Assembly: GCF_022832375.1 (NCBI RefSeq)
Contig: NZ_JALHLG010000052.1
Location: 1-32,021, forward strand
Source: Novosphingobium beihaiense
GTDB lineage: Bacteria > Pseudomonadota > Alphaproteobacteria > Sphingomonadales > Sphingomonadaceae
Direction: 5' to 3'
DNA length: 32,021 bases
Shown: positions 15,719 through 23,512 of the stretch, piece after piece
Numbering within the stretch: position 1 is the first letter of the stretch
Layout of the letters: each line of letters opens with the position of its first letter
Notes under the pieces: model-generated
What the model saw: the letters and a program-made list of their open reading frames with translations, nothing else
Database searches by the model: none
Told to the model about the DNA's origin: nothing
Program-made: the position numbers and the translations under genes

Positions 15719-16381
15719 ATGGAACTCGACATCCTCTTCGAAGACGGCGAAGCGCTGGTCATCGACAAGCCCGGCGGCCTGCCGCTCGACCGTCCGCGCG
15801 CGGGCGGCCCCTGTCTGGAAGACCACCTCGACGATCTGAAGCTCGGCTTCCAGCGCGCACCCAGCCCGGTCCACCGGCTCGACCGGGACACTTCGGGCTG
15901 CCTGCTGCTGGCGCGCAATCCCAAGGCGCTGAAACGCTTCTCCGCCGCCTTCGAGCAGCGGCTGGCGGAGAAGCGCTATATCGGCATTGTCGCGGGCGAG
16001 GTGGCCGAAGAGGAAGGCACGATCGCGCTTTCGCTCTCCAAAGTCAGTACCGCGAAAGACGGCTGGCGGATGATCCCTGCTCGCAAGGGCAAGCCCGCCG
16101 TCACCCACTGGCGCAAGCTCGATAGCCGCGATGGCCTCACACTCGTCGAATTCCGCCCCGAGACCGGCCGCACCCACCAGATCCGCGTCCACGCCGCCTC
16201 CGGCCTCGGCGTGCCCCTGCTGGGCGATCCGGTCTACGGTTCGGGAAAGGGCGCGGGCCGCACGATGCTCCACGCCGCCGGGCTCACCGTGCCGCGCGGC
16301 GAGAAGCCCCCGATCGTGGCCGTGAGCCCGATGCCCGCCGATTTCACCGCGCTCGGATTTGCGGATCATGACGCCGGTTGA
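15719..16381 (+). CDS. RluA-family RNA pseudouridine synthase
   Basis: Isomerises uridine to pseudouridine in rRNA or tRNA. The 220-residue protein has only the catalytic domain and no S4 domain. The catalytic motif HRLDRDTSG places the nucleophile at Asp55; the second family motif ETGRTHQIRVHAASG and GDPVYG follow. The length and lack of S4 resemble the RluA/TruC branch, but the target base cannot be inferred. The start at 15719 (MELDILF) is chosen because everything upstream in frame is repeat DNA. The 3' end overlaps the next gene by 14 bases in another frame. Confidence 0.9.
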   Translation: MELDILFEDGEALVIDKPGGLPLDRPRAGGPCLEDHLDDLKLGFQRAPSPVHRLDRDTSGCLLLARNPKALKRFSAAFEQRLAEKRYIGIVAGEVAEEEGTIALSLSKVSTAKDGWRMIPARKGKPAVTHWRKLDSRDGLTLVEFRPETGRTHQIRVHAASGLGVPLLGDPVYGSGKGAGRTMLHAAGLTVPRGEKPPIVAVSPMPADFTALGFADHDAG

Positions 16382-16784
16382 AGAGACCATCGGCCGGGCT
16401 CAGACGCTGGCGAGCGAGAGCTTCATCGCCTCGGCCGGGCCCGGCGGGCAGAACGTCAACAAAGTGGCGACCGCGGTGCAGCTGCGGCTCAACATCTATG
16501 CCCTGCGCCTCTCCCCGCCGGTCTTCGCGCGGGTGAAGGAACTGGCGGGCAGCCGCATGACCTCGCACGGCGAACTGGTGCTCACCGCGCGCAAGTTCCG
16601 CACCCAGGAGGCCAATCGTGCCGATGCCCGCGAGCGGCTGGCCGAACTGCTGGAGGAAGCCCACAAGCTGCCGCAGAAGCGCGCCAAGAGCCGCCTCAAC
16701 CGGGTCGGCAAGGAACAGCGGCTGAAAGGCAAGAAGCTGCGCGGCTCGGTCAAGGCCGGGCGCGGCAAAGTCCGCTTCGACTGA
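16368..16784 (+). CDS. arfB: ArfB/YaeJ-like peptidyl-tRNA hydrolase (ribosome rescue)
   Basis: A 138-residue class I release-factor-like protein that frees stalled ribosomes without a stop codon. The GGQ motif is at 26-28 (GPGGQNVNK), and the long basic C-terminal tail (KRAKSRLNRVGKEQRLKGKK) is the part that enters the empty mRNA channel in the family. There is no codon-recognition domain, as expected. The ATG at 16368 overlaps the end of the pseudouridine synthase, so the two are coupled; both act on ribosomal components. It converges with a small lipoprotein gene, with three bases between stops. Confidence 0.92.
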   Translation: MTPVEETIGRAQTLASESFIASAGPGGQNVNKVATAVQLRLNIYALRLSPPVFARVKELAGSRMTSHGELVLTARKFRTQEANRADARERLAELLEEAHKLPQKRAKSRLNRVGKEQRLKGKKLRGSVKAGRGKVRFD

Positions 16785-16787
16785 ACG

Positions 16788-16997
16788 CTACCGCGCGGCT
16801 TCGCTCGCCGCGTCCGTGGGCTGCGCCATCGAGGGTTCGAGCGCTTCGGGCGGCGGACGGCGCGCATCGAGCATGGCGGCGGCCTCGTCCAGCGCACGCG
16901 CTTCGCCCACGGTCACGCCGCCAGGGCCCGGATCGTTATCGGCCTTGCCGCACGCGGCGAGCGCCAGCAGGCCTGCAAGAAGACAGCAGCGTTTCAT
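16788..16997 (-). CDS. Small predicted lipoprotein, unknown function
   Basis: A 69-residue protein beginning MKRCCLLAGLLALAACGK: positive n-region, hydrophobic core and lipobox LAAC, so Cys16 should be lipidated. The mature part is about 54 residues, acidic and Ala/Pro-rich (ARALDEAAAMLDARRPPPEAL), with no domain I recognise. In other alphaproteobacteria similar tiny lipoproteins are annotated as hypothetical. I take the ATG at 16997; the open frame extends upstream to 17132 but has no lipoprotein signal there. Confidence 0.7.
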   Translation of the reverse strand: MKRCCLLAGLLALAACGKADNDPGPGGVTVGEARALDEAAAMLDARRPPPEALEPSMAQPTDAASEAAR

Positions 16998-17135
16998 GAT
17001 GCCGTTTCTATAAGCTGAAATCCTGCGCCATTGCGAGCCCGTAAAGCGGGCGAGCCGACCGGCTGCTATTGGGAAGCGCCGAAAGGGTGCGGTACGGCAG
17101 GGAAGCCGGGGGAAGCGGACGTAAGATTCCACTTT

Positions 17136-17648
17136 TTAGCGAAAATTGGAACGTGACCGCAGTGCATGTTCGAATCTACCGAAACCCGGATACAGGTAGC
17201 TCCAATAGATTCTTCGCCCGTCATGAGTTTCCAAGTAATCGTATCCTGTCAATGTTTTGCCAGTCTTGACTATGTCACGCCAATCGACGCGATGCCGCTT
17301 CCAGCCCAATGTCAGGCCAAACATGTGCGCTGGCCCCTCTACGTAGTCTGATTCCCAAGTGACGTCATGAGCGTGGGTAAGTGACGGCGCCATAAAGCCG
17401 ACGAGCAAAGCGCCGGTAACCAAGAGTCCGATCCATACGCCGAAGCCATCTTGCTCCGCATGCATGAACAAGACGGCGATCCCAATAAATCCCAGCAGAG
17501 CCATGCAGACGCCAGCGACTACCACGATCGCAGCAGACACTTTTCCAGGCGTTATTCGGTTCGGTGCGCTAGGTTGTCTTCTCGCATTGAAGGTTGCGAT
17601 TGCGGCTATAACCAGCATCGTGGCGAAAACGACAATAGCCGTGTGCAT
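17136..17648 (-). CDS. Unrecognised inner-membrane protein in an AT-richer islet
   Basis: A 170-residue protein with three predicted membrane segments (about 3-20, 38-62 and 69-88) and a soluble C-terminal part (about 95-168) rich in aromatic residues (TWESDYVEGPAHMFGLTLGW, GRRIYWSYLYPGFGRFEH). The tail looks like a small beta domain such as a bacterial PH-type module, but I cannot assign it. The codons and flanking bases from about 17140 to 17800 are visibly lower in GC than the neighbours, with A/T-ending codons common, which suggests transfer or relaxed selection. No ribosome binding site is evident before the ATG at 17648. Function unknown. Confidence 0.65.
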   Translation of the reverse strand: MHTAIVVFATMLVIAAIATFNARRQPSAPNRITPGKVSAAIVVVAGVCMALLGFIGIAVLFMHAEQDGFGVWIGLLVTGALLVGFMAPSLTHAHDVTWESDYVEGPAHMFGLTLGWKRHRVDWRDIVKTGKTLTGYDYLETHDGRRIYWSYLYPGFGRFEHALRSRSNFR

Positions 17649-17860
17649 CTAAGAAAATCTCGTGAAACGTTTAACACCTGATCCACACCCTTAGTCGCGA
17701 AATCAAGCGTGTGAAGCATTGCCAATGTCCGAAATGTCGGCGTATCCGGAACGTCCGCTTACAGACAGAAATCCTGAAAAGCGGCCATGAATGCCTTCGA
17801 TAAAATTTGTCCGCCCAGCCCGGCCTGATCCGCCACGCCCGTTCATTCCGGGCAAATAGG
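17649..17860. other. 212-bp gap without a convincing gene
   Basis: This AT-richer spacer lies between the DUF4112 stop and the membrane protein start. It holds only very short frames (for example a minus-strand nine-codon frame starting with MAAFQDF, preceded by GAAGG) and small imperfect repeats. I see no tRNA, terminator or clear promoter. Confidence 0.4.
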
Positions 17861-18280
17861 TCAGGCGTCGATCACCCGCGTGTGCGGATGGTGCTTGTCG
17901 AGATGCTTGCGGATGATCTTCAGATTGCGGCTGTTCGAGCGGTAGAGGAAATCGAACAGGTCGCCCGCCACCGGCACTGCACCGACCAGCGTATCGAAGC
18001 CGACATTGGCGGTCATGCGCGCGAGTTGCCACTTCGACATGCCGAGGTTGCGCGCTTCCCACACGAGGTAGAGCCCCATAGCCGCCGCGATCGCATCCCC
18101 CACGACAGGCACCAGCCCGACCAGTGCATCGAGACCGAACTGCTGGCGGGTGCCGGGAACGGTGAAGGCGCGCTCCAGCACGTGCTCCATCGCCTCGATA
18201 CGCCGCCGGATCGAGACCGGATCGGTGCCGAGCGGTAGTTCGTAGTCCATACGGCGGGTGGAATTGCGGCCTGCTGCCAA
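17861..18280 (-). CDS. DUF4112 domain protein
   Basis: A 139-residue protein of the DUF4112 family (function unknown, usually a small membrane-associated protein). Two hydrophobic hairpins, FGLDALVGLVPVVGDAIAAAM and VGFDTLVGAVPVAGDLFDFLY, repeat the pattern D-LVG-VPV-GD, so the protein looks like an internal duplication. The tail is basic (NLKIIRKHLDKHHPHTRV). Start: a TTG at 18280 has GAAGGA seven bases upstream and gives LAAGRNSTRRMDYEL; the ATG at 18250 has no ribosome binding site, so I prefer the TTG. It follows the substrate-binding protein gene by 38 bp on the same strand. Confidence 0.83.
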   Translation of the reverse strand: MAAGRNSTRRMDYELPLGTDPVSIRRRIEAMEHVLERAFTVPGTRQQFGLDALVGLVPVVGDAIAAAMGLYLVWEARNLGMSKWQLARMTANVGFDTLVGAVPVAGDLFDFLYRSNSRNLKIIRKHLDKHHPHTRVIDA

Positions 18281-18318
18281 TGGGTTTCCTTCGTTCAACC
18301 GGCGTTCGCCGCCGAAAC

Positions 18319-19842
18319 TTATTTGGGCAGCCAGGCCAGCGGCATCAAGGGGTGCCAGCCCCAGGCATTGGGCGAGAACCCGTTCACGCTGCCGCGCACC
18401 AGCGACCAGCGGATCGGCGTTCCGAAGGGGATGAAGACATTGGCGGAGGTCAGCTCCGCCTCGGCCTCGGTGAGCAGCGCAGCGCGATCCTCGGGCGTGG
18501 CAGCCTCTTCGGCTTCGGCGACGCGCGTGTCCGCCTCTTGCGAGCAAAGCCCCCGCCGCGACGCGCAGGACAGGCGGTTGAGGAACCATGCCGCACGCGG
18601 ATAGCGGGCCACATCGTCCACCAGCACGAGATCCGCCGCCTGCATGTCCTGCGTGCGGCCCAGCCCGACGCCAATCGTGGCGAAATCCTCGGCCAGCTTT
18701 TCGAACAGGACCTGCGAGCCATCGCCATCGGGCAGCCACAGTTGCAGCGTGACGGCAGGCGGTTCGGGCGCCGCGCCGCCTGCGGGGGCGTCTCCTGCCG
18801 CCGCTTCGCCCGTACCGGACGCCCAGCCCCGCACCCGCGCCGCCGCGACCTGCCGCCGCTCGTCGAGCGACTGCCCGGCCCAGCGCTCTCCGATCGTGCC
18901 CAGATCGCCTTCCAGGCTGGGCGTGACGATCCGCGTGGTGGGCGACCAGCCGCCGACGCCGAACGGCTTGATCAGGGCTTCGCGGTCGACCGCCATCGCC
19001 AAGGCCTCGCGATTGGCCGGTTCAGCCAGAAAGCCGCGGGCATTCATCACCTGCAGCCCGAACAGGCCGACAACCGGATCGATCTGGATCGTGCCGCGCA
19101 GGATACCGACCGAGCGGGTCAGCATGAAATCCTCGATCCGGCCGCCCAGCACGAGATCGGCCTCGCCTTCGTTGAATTGCTCGACCGCTTCGGGCCCGGC
19201 TACCGAATGCAGCACGATCTGGCGCGTGCGGGTATCCCAGTTCTCGATCGACGGCAGGCCGAGGTCGGCCGGATCGACCGGGGTCAGGCGCGCCGTCCCG
19301 TTCTCGCGCGCCAGCGTCATCGGCCCGGCGCCGCGCTTGCCGTGATAGAGGCCGAGTTCCGGCTGGGCCAGGAGCTGCAGCAGAAAGGGCATCGGCCGGT
19401 TCAGCCGGATTTCGATGACCCGGCTTGCCATCGTCCGGATTTCGTCAATCCCCGACAGATCGAGCGCCAGCGGCGTGCTGCCAAGCGACTTGAGCGCGGC
19501 GTTCAGCGCCCGCCGGGCCGAATCGGCAGTGATCTCGTCGCCATTCGCCCAGTTGCCGTCGCGCAGGCGGAAAATGTAGCTCTGGCCATCGTCGGTCACG
19601 ATCCAGCGGTCCGCCAGAGCCGGGATCACCCGCCCTTCCGCATCGAAGGCGACCAGTCCTTCGACCGTGGCCCCGCGCACAAGCTGCGCTGCCGTGGTCA
19701 GTCTGATGCCGCTCTGGAACGGATCGTCCGGCGCGCCGATCACGGCCACGTCGAGCGCGGACGTATCGACACCGCTGCACGAGACGAGAGGAAATGCGGC
19801 CAGGACGGCCAGAACCTTCATCGCTGTGCTCTTGGCCTGCAT
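18319..19842 (-). CDS. Peptide/nickel-type ABC transporter substrate-binding lipoprotein (SBP family 5), orphan
   Basis: A lipoprotein of about 507 residues. The N-terminus MQAKSTAMKVLAVLAAFPL ends in the lipobox VSC, so it is anchored to a membrane on the outer side. The body matches the DppA/OppA-like family: DPFQSGIRLTTAAQLVRGATVEGLVAFD near the start, then ALADRWIVTDDGQSYIFRLR. An Ala/Gly/Pro-rich segment (GTGEAAAGDAPAGGAAPEPP) interrupts the second lobe, apparently an added linker. Starts at 19842 and 19821 are both possible. No permease or ATPase gene is nearby, so it is an orphan and may have a non-transport role. Neighbours are DUF4112 downstream and a PilZ gene upstream. Confidence 0.85.
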   Translation of the reverse strand: MQAKSTAMKVLAVLAAFPLVSCSGVDTSALDVAVIGAPDDPFQSGIRLTTAAQLVRGATVEGLVAFDAEGRVIPALADRWIVTDDGQSYIFRLRDGNWANGDEITADSARRALNAALKSLGSTPLALDLSGIDEIRTMASRVIEIRLNRPMPFLLQLLAQPELGLYHGKRGAGPMTLARENGTARLTPVDPADLGLPSIENWDTRTRQIVLHSVAGPEAVEQFNEGEADLVLGGRIEDFMLTRSVGILRGTIQIDPVVGLFGLQVMNARGFLAEPANREALAMAVDREALIKPFGVGGWSPTTRIVTPSLEGDLGTIGERWAGQSLDERRQVAAARVRGWASGTGEAAAGDAPAGGAAPEPPAVTLQLWLPDGDGSQVLFEKLAEDFATIGVGLGRTQDMQAADLVLVDDVARYPRAAWFLNRLSCASRRGLCSQEADTRVAEAEEAATPEDRAALLTEAEAELTSANVFIPFGTPIRWSLVRGSVNGFSPNAWGWHPLMPLAWLPK

Positions 19843-19910
19843 GAAGCCCCGGTTAGCCCATTCCGGCAACGCAGCAAATGCGCACGAGACAAATTTTCGC
19901 AAGGAACGCG

Positions 19911-20276
19911 TCAGATTTTGCGGATGTTCTCGCCCGGTGCGAAGTGGGCCTCGTGATTGCGCACGAAGCGCGGCGCCGTGTCTTCGGCCGCGCTGACCGG
20001 CGCGCGGGCCAGCTTGGGATCGATATCGGTGCTGAAGGCAACGCCGAAACGGTTCTCCTGAACCCAGGCCACCGAACCTTCAACCCAGCCGACATTGCGG
20101 ATGTTCACTTCGACCATGGCGCCGCGCACCACGCGCACCGCGCCTTCGCCCATCATGCCCCCGGCAGACAGGTTGCGGACCTTGATCCGGTATTCACCGT
20201 CAAGACCGCCCACGCGCAAGTCAGCCATGAGAAACAGGCTGTCACGCGCGACCTGACGATTGTCACCTTCGTTCAT
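19911..20276 (-). CDS. PilZ domain protein (probable cyclic-di-GMP receptor)
   Basis: A 121-residue single-domain protein. Both halves of the cyclic-di-GMP motif are present: R-x-x-x-R as Arg7-Gln-Val-Ala-Arg11, and (D/N)-x-S-x-x-G as Asn35-Leu-Ser37-Ala-Gly-Gly40. A beta-barrel core follows (VEVNIRNVGWVEGSVAWVQENRFGVAF). The tail after residue 95 is likely disordered. The start at 20276 (MNEGDNRQ) has GGAG three bases upstream, a tight spacing; the longer upstream frame lacks family similarity. A possible promoter is noted at 20364-20392. Its output partner is not visible. Confidence 0.87.
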   Translation of the reverse strand: MNEGDNRQVARDSLFLMADLRVGGLDGEYRIKVRNLSAGGMMGEGAVRVVRGAMVEVNIRNVGWVEGSVAWVQENRFGVAFSTDIDPKLARAPVSAAEDTAPRFVRNHEAHFAPGENIRKI

Positions 20277-20363
20277 GAACTCCGTCCGGCATTCGAACCC
20301 GCACATCGCGCTGTGCCGCCCCGCGCTGGCCGGATACCGGGCGCAGCGCACGGCGCAAGGGCT

Positions 20364-20392
20364 ATTGTGCTAAACAAGCCGCTTACCGGCAA
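20364..20392 (-). promoter_or_regulatory. Candidate promoter of the PilZ gene
   Basis: On the minus strand TTGCCG is followed by 17 bases and CACAAT, each box matching four of six consensus positions, about 88 bases upstream of the start codon. Sigma-70-like by pattern only. Confidence 0.3.
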
Positions 20393-20457
20393 GTGGCAAA
20401 CAAACGCTTAATGCGCCCCTTCCCGCAATACCGATTCGCCCGCGGCACAGCCACCGG

Positions 20458-20916
20458 TCAATCGTCGCGCGAAATCTTCTCGCGGCGCTCATGGGCTTCC
20501 TGCGCCTCGACCGTCATCGTCGCGATCGGGCGCGCTTCCAGGCGGCCAAGGCCGATCGGTTCGCCCGTCACCTCGCAATAGCCGTATTCGCCTTCCTCGA
20601 TCCGGCGCAGGGCGGAATCGATCTTGGCGATCAGCTTGCGCTGGCGGTCGCGCGTGCGCAGTTCGATGCCCCAGTCGGTCTCGCTCGACGCGCGGTCGTT
20701 GAGATCGGGCTCGCGAATGGGCCCGTCCTGCAACTGCTGCAGCGTACCGGCGGCCGCGTCGAGAATCGAACGCTTCCAGGCGTGAAGCAATTTCCGGAAA
20801 TAGTCCTGCTGCGCCTCGCTCATATAAGGCTCGTCAGCAGCGGGAATGTAAGAACCGCCAATGGCCCGCTTGGCCTTGGCGAGGACATCGATATCGTCAG
20901 TAAGGGCCGTTGCCAT
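20458..20916 (-). CDS. dksA: RNA polymerase-binding transcription factor DksA
   Basis: A 152-residue DksA/TraR family protein that binds in the RNA polymerase secondary channel and works with ppGpp to control rRNA and stress genes. The coiled-coil tip motif DLNDRA (71-76, Asp71 and Asp74) is intact. The C-terminal zinc-finger region reads GYCEVTGEPIGLGRLEARPIA followed by TMTVEAQ, so of the four canonical cysteines only Cys114 remains; the others are Thr117, Thr135 and Ala138. Loss of the zinc site is known in alphaproteobacterial members. Start: ATG 20916 with GGAG nine bases upstream. It is divergent from a Sel1-like gene across a 312-bp gap. Confidence 0.93.
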   Translation of the reverse strand: MATALTDDIDVLAKAKRAIGGSYIPAADEPYMSEAQQDYFRKLLHAWKRSILDAAAGTLQQLQDGPIREPDLNDRASSETDWGIELRTRDRQRKLIAKIDSALRRIEEGEYGYCEVTGEPIGLGRLEARPIATMTVEAQEAHERREKISRDD

Positions 20917-21228
20917 CCAGAGAAACTCCGCACGTGTCTCGCGGATCGCCAACGCCCTGCAGTCCCGGACTTTTTCCGGTAACCGTAAAACGATCCGAGG
21001 TTTGGGGGCCTATAGTTCGGCATATTTCCGGGCACAAGCACATATGGCGGTGCGTCCACAAAAATCCCGAATACCATCCCGCCGCGGCACATTCCGGATC
21101 AGGCTTCGGCAACTTTCCTATTTGCCATTAACCATTTCTTGACAGGCTGCGCCCCAACGTGGCGGCATCGGAAGACCAAATATGCGGTCCGAAGAAAGGG
21201 GTACTGAAACAGACGGGGGTAATGGAAC
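20917..21228. other. 312-bp divergent gap between dksA and the Sel1-like gene
   Basis: No gene is supported here. The gap holds a candidate dksA promoter (21009-21037, minus) and a lone TTGACA at 21139-21144 on the plus strand without a convincing -10 box. It also contains a CCGGTAACCG-type short inverted repeat near 20979. The small frames are antisense or out-of-frame readings. Confidence 0.45.
21009..21037 (-). promoter_or_regulatory. Candidate dksA promoter
   Basis: Minus strand TTGTGC, 17-base spacer, TATAGG, placed 93 bases upstream of the dksA ATG. The -10 box and the spacer are good; the -35 box matches only TTG. This leaves a leader of about 85 bases. Confidence 0.4.
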
Positions 21229-21582
21229 ATGAAAACTGCCTGGAACACACAATTTCAACATGCCGAACCGGCGATGGCCGCCGACTTCAATGGCGAAGAC
21301 ATGCTCGTCGCGGAATGCCTGGCTGCTGCCGCAGAAGGTGACTTTTCCGCCTATTTCGACCTTGGCGTCGCCTTTTCGACCGGCAGCCATGGGGCAAGCT
21401 GCGATCTGGTCGAAGCGCACAAGTGGTTCAATCTCGCGGCCGTCTCCGGCCATGAGGAAGCAGCCCAGTGCCGCGCCGAAGTGGCAGAGGATATGACCGC
21501 CCGCGAGATCGCCGAAGCCCAGCGCCGCGCGCGCCAGTGGCTTGCCGCCGCGAATCGCGTTTCCGGCCTCAAGGCTGCCTGA
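21229..21582 (+). CDS. Small Sel1-like repeat protein
   Basis: A 117-residue protein without signal peptide. Residues about 42-80 read AYFDLGVAFSTGSHGASCDLVEAHKWFNLAAVSGHEEA, a match to the Sel1-like repeat consensus (A-x-x-LG-x-x-Y-x-x-G-x-GV-x-x-D-x-x-x-A-x-x-W-x-x-x-AA-x-x-G). A helical tail follows (REIAEAQRRARQWLAAANR). Sel1-like repeats mediate protein contacts; with one clear repeat the partner cannot be guessed. Start: ATG 21229 with GGGGG about ten bases upstream. It converges with the COG3146-like gene, with eight bases between stops. Confidence 0.8.
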   Translation: MKTAWNTQFQHAEPAMAADFNGEDMLVAECLAAAAEGDFSAYFDLGVAFSTGSHGASCDLVEAHKWFNLAAVSGHEEAAQCRAEVAEDMTAREIAEAQRRARQWLAAANRVSGLKAA

Positions 21583-21590
21583 CGTTAACC

Positions 21591-22727
21591 TTACGGCTTG
21601 CGGAAGGGCGAACGTTCGCCAAGCCAGATCTGGTCCCGGGCAATACCTGCCCGTTCCTGTTCCAGATAATCGGCGACCGCCGCGCGCAGCCCTTCGTGAA
21701 CGATGTAGTGCGCTGATACCGTGCGCACCGGCTCATAGCCTCTGGCCAGCTTGTGACCGCCCTGCGCGCCTGCTTCCACACGCGGCAGGCCCAGTGCGAT
21801 CGCCGCGTCGATCGCCTGATAGTAGCACAGTTCGAAGTGCAGGAACGGCTTGTCTATGCGCGCGCCCCAATAGCGCCCGTACAGCGCATCGGCGCCGATG
21901 AAGTTGAGCGCGCCGGCCACCGGATCGCCGTCCATGAACGCCAGGACCAGCAGGATGCTGTCCGCCATGGTCTCGCCCAGCAGGGTGAAGGCTTCGCGCG
22001 TCAGATAGGGCCTGCCCCATTTGCGGGCGCCGGTGTCCTGATAGAAATCCCAGAACGCGTCCCAGTGCACGGCCATGATCTCATCGCCGCGCAAGGCGCG
22101 GATCTCCACGCCTTCCTGCGCTTTGGCCCGCTCCTTGCGCAAATCCTTGCGTTTGCGGGAGGACAGCGCGCCGAGAAAATCATCAAAACTGGCGTAGCCG
22201 CGATTTTCCCAGTGGAACTGGATATCCTCGCGCAGCAGCCAGCCCGCCTCCTCGAACACCGGCACTTGTTCCGGCTCGATGAAGGTGGCGTGCGCGGAGG
22301 ACAGCCCGCTGTCGCGGCACAGCGTCTCCGCCGCGCGCAGCAGCGGCAGCGCCAGTTCGGGATGCGGCGTCAGCAGGCGCGGCCCGGTGGCGGGCGTGAA
22401 GGGCACGGAAATCTGCAGCTTGGGATAATAGGACCCGCCCGCGCGGTGCCAGGCATCGGCCCAGGCGTGGTCGAAAACATATTCGCCCTGCGAATGTTCC
22501 TTCAGATACGCAGGCAGGGCCGCCGCCAGACCGCCTCCGGGGCCCTCGATCACGATCGGTACCGGGGTCCAGCCGCTGCGCCCGCCGACACTGCCCGATT
22601 CTTCCATCGCGGCCAGAAAAGCATGGCTGACGAAAGGATTGCGGCCCGCCGTCAGGGCATCCCACTGCGCAGACGGAAGCTCTCCGATCGCGCCATGGAC
22701 TTTCGCGGTGAAGGCGCCTTCGCTCAT
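21591..22727 (-). CDS. FemAB/GNAT-like acyltransferase, COG3146 (DUF482) family
   Basis: A 378-residue protein. The N-terminal half carries NPFVSHAFLAAMEESGSVG and YVFDHAWADAWHRAGGSYYPKLQ, the C-terminal half DDFLGALSSRKRKDLRKER, then GALNFIGADALYGRYWGA and HFELCYYQAIDAAI. These are typical of the COG3146 family, predicted to have a doubled GNAT fold like the FemX/FemAB aminoacyl-transferases. The substrate is not known. Start: ATG 22727 overlaps the phosphodiesterase stop (ATGA). It is the last gene of a five-gene overlapping operon, which suggests a shared role, possibly in lipid or envelope turnover (inference). Confidence 0.88.
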   Translation of the reverse strand: MSEGAFTAKVHGAIGELPSAQWDALTAGRNPFVSHAFLAAMEESGSVGGRSGWTPVPIVIEGPGGGLAAALPAYLKEHSQGEYVFDHAWADAWHRAGGSYYPKLQISVPFTPATGPRLLTPHPELALPLLRAAETLCRDSGLSSAHATFIEPEQVPVFEEAGWLLREDIQFHWENRGYASFDDFLGALSSRKRKDLRKERAKAQEGVEIRALRGDEIMAVHWDAFWDFYQDTGARKWGRPYLTREAFTLLGETMADSILLVLAFMDGDPVAGALNFIGADALYGRYWGARIDKPFLHFELCYYQAIDAAIALGLPRVEAGAQGGHKLARGYEPVRTVSAHYIVHEGLRAAVADYLEQERAGIARDQIWLGERSPFRKP

Positions 22728-23512
22728 GCCCGTTCGACCACGCCCTTGGCCGGGCGCACGATGCCTTCGAAGATATCGGCATCGGCATGGCTCTCCGCCC
22801 GGTCGCGGTGTTCGTTGCTGGCCACTGTCCAGGCGACCACCGGCAGGCCCCGGCGGCGCTGCACGGCGGCGAACCCGCTCGGCAGATCGCGCACATCGTA
22901 AGCCAGGAAATCGGGGCGCGCATACCACAGCGCCAGACGGCGGCGCACTTTGCCAGGCAGCGCCCGGTCCTCACCCTCGGTGATCGAAAGGCCGCGCACG
23001 GTGTGCGGCGAATGCTGCGCGTACCAGTGCGCCACCCGCGGATCGAAGCTCATCACCGCATGGAGGCCGGTATAGCCTTCCAGCACGCGGCGCACGGCCA
23101 GGCACAGAGCGGCGACGCGCGTGTCCGGGCCAGACTTGATCTCGATAAGCACCGGCACGCGGCCCGCCACATCGGCCAGCACCTGCCGCAGCGTGGGAAT
23201 AGTCTGCCCGGTCCCGGCCAGCCGGACAGCGCCGAGCTGCGCGGCGCTGCGCCGCGCCAGCGCGCCGGTCTCTCCCGTCATCCGGTCCAGCGTTTCGTCA
23301 TGGAAGACGACCGGCAGCCCATCGCTCGACCGCTGCACGTCGAGCTCGATCCCGAAGCCGGACATCGCCGCCCGTTCGAAAGCCGAGCGCGAGTTTTCCG
23401 GCACCCCGGCATCGTGCAGCCCGCGATGGGCATAGCCGTATTCACCCAGCCACCCGGCCTTGCGCAGGCCGGGCGGGGGTGAAAGCCAGCGGTCAAGCAG
23501 GGCGAACAGCAA
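22724..23512 (-). CDS. Glycerophosphodiester phosphodiesterase family protein
   Basis: Hydrolyses glycerophosphodiesters to glycerol 3-phosphate and an alcohol, a step of phospholipid turnover. The 262-residue protein has the GDPD signature set: His29-Arg30 in YAHRGLHD, Glu39 in PENSRSAF, Glu56 and Asp58 in GIELDVQ, His71 in VVFHDETLDR, and EIKSG further on. No signal peptide is seen, so it is probably cytoplasmic. The start is uncertain: a TTG at 23512 gives the N-terminus expected for the family (LLFALLDRWLSPPP) and overlaps the RidA gene end by 20 bases; a GTG at 23539 is possible; no in-frame ATG is close. Its stop overlaps the next gene by four bases. Confidence 0.9.
   Translation of the reverse strand: MLFALLDRWLSPPPGLRKAGWLGEYGYAHRGLHDAGVPENSRSAFERAAMSGFGIELDVQRSSDGLPVVFHDETLDRMTGETGALARRSAAQLGAVRLAGTGQTIPTLRQVLADVAGRVPVLIEIKSGPDTRVAALCLAVRRVLEGYTGLHAVMSFDPRVAHWYAQHSPHTVRGLSITEGEDRALPGKVRRRLALWYARPDFLAYDVRDLPSGFAAVQRRRGLPVVAWTVASNEHRDRAESHADADIFEGIVRPAKGVVERA

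Noticed and set aside
18283..19956. 558-codon plus-strand frame across the substrate-binding protein
   Set aside because: Antisense to a lipoprotein with a clear lipobox and family motifs.
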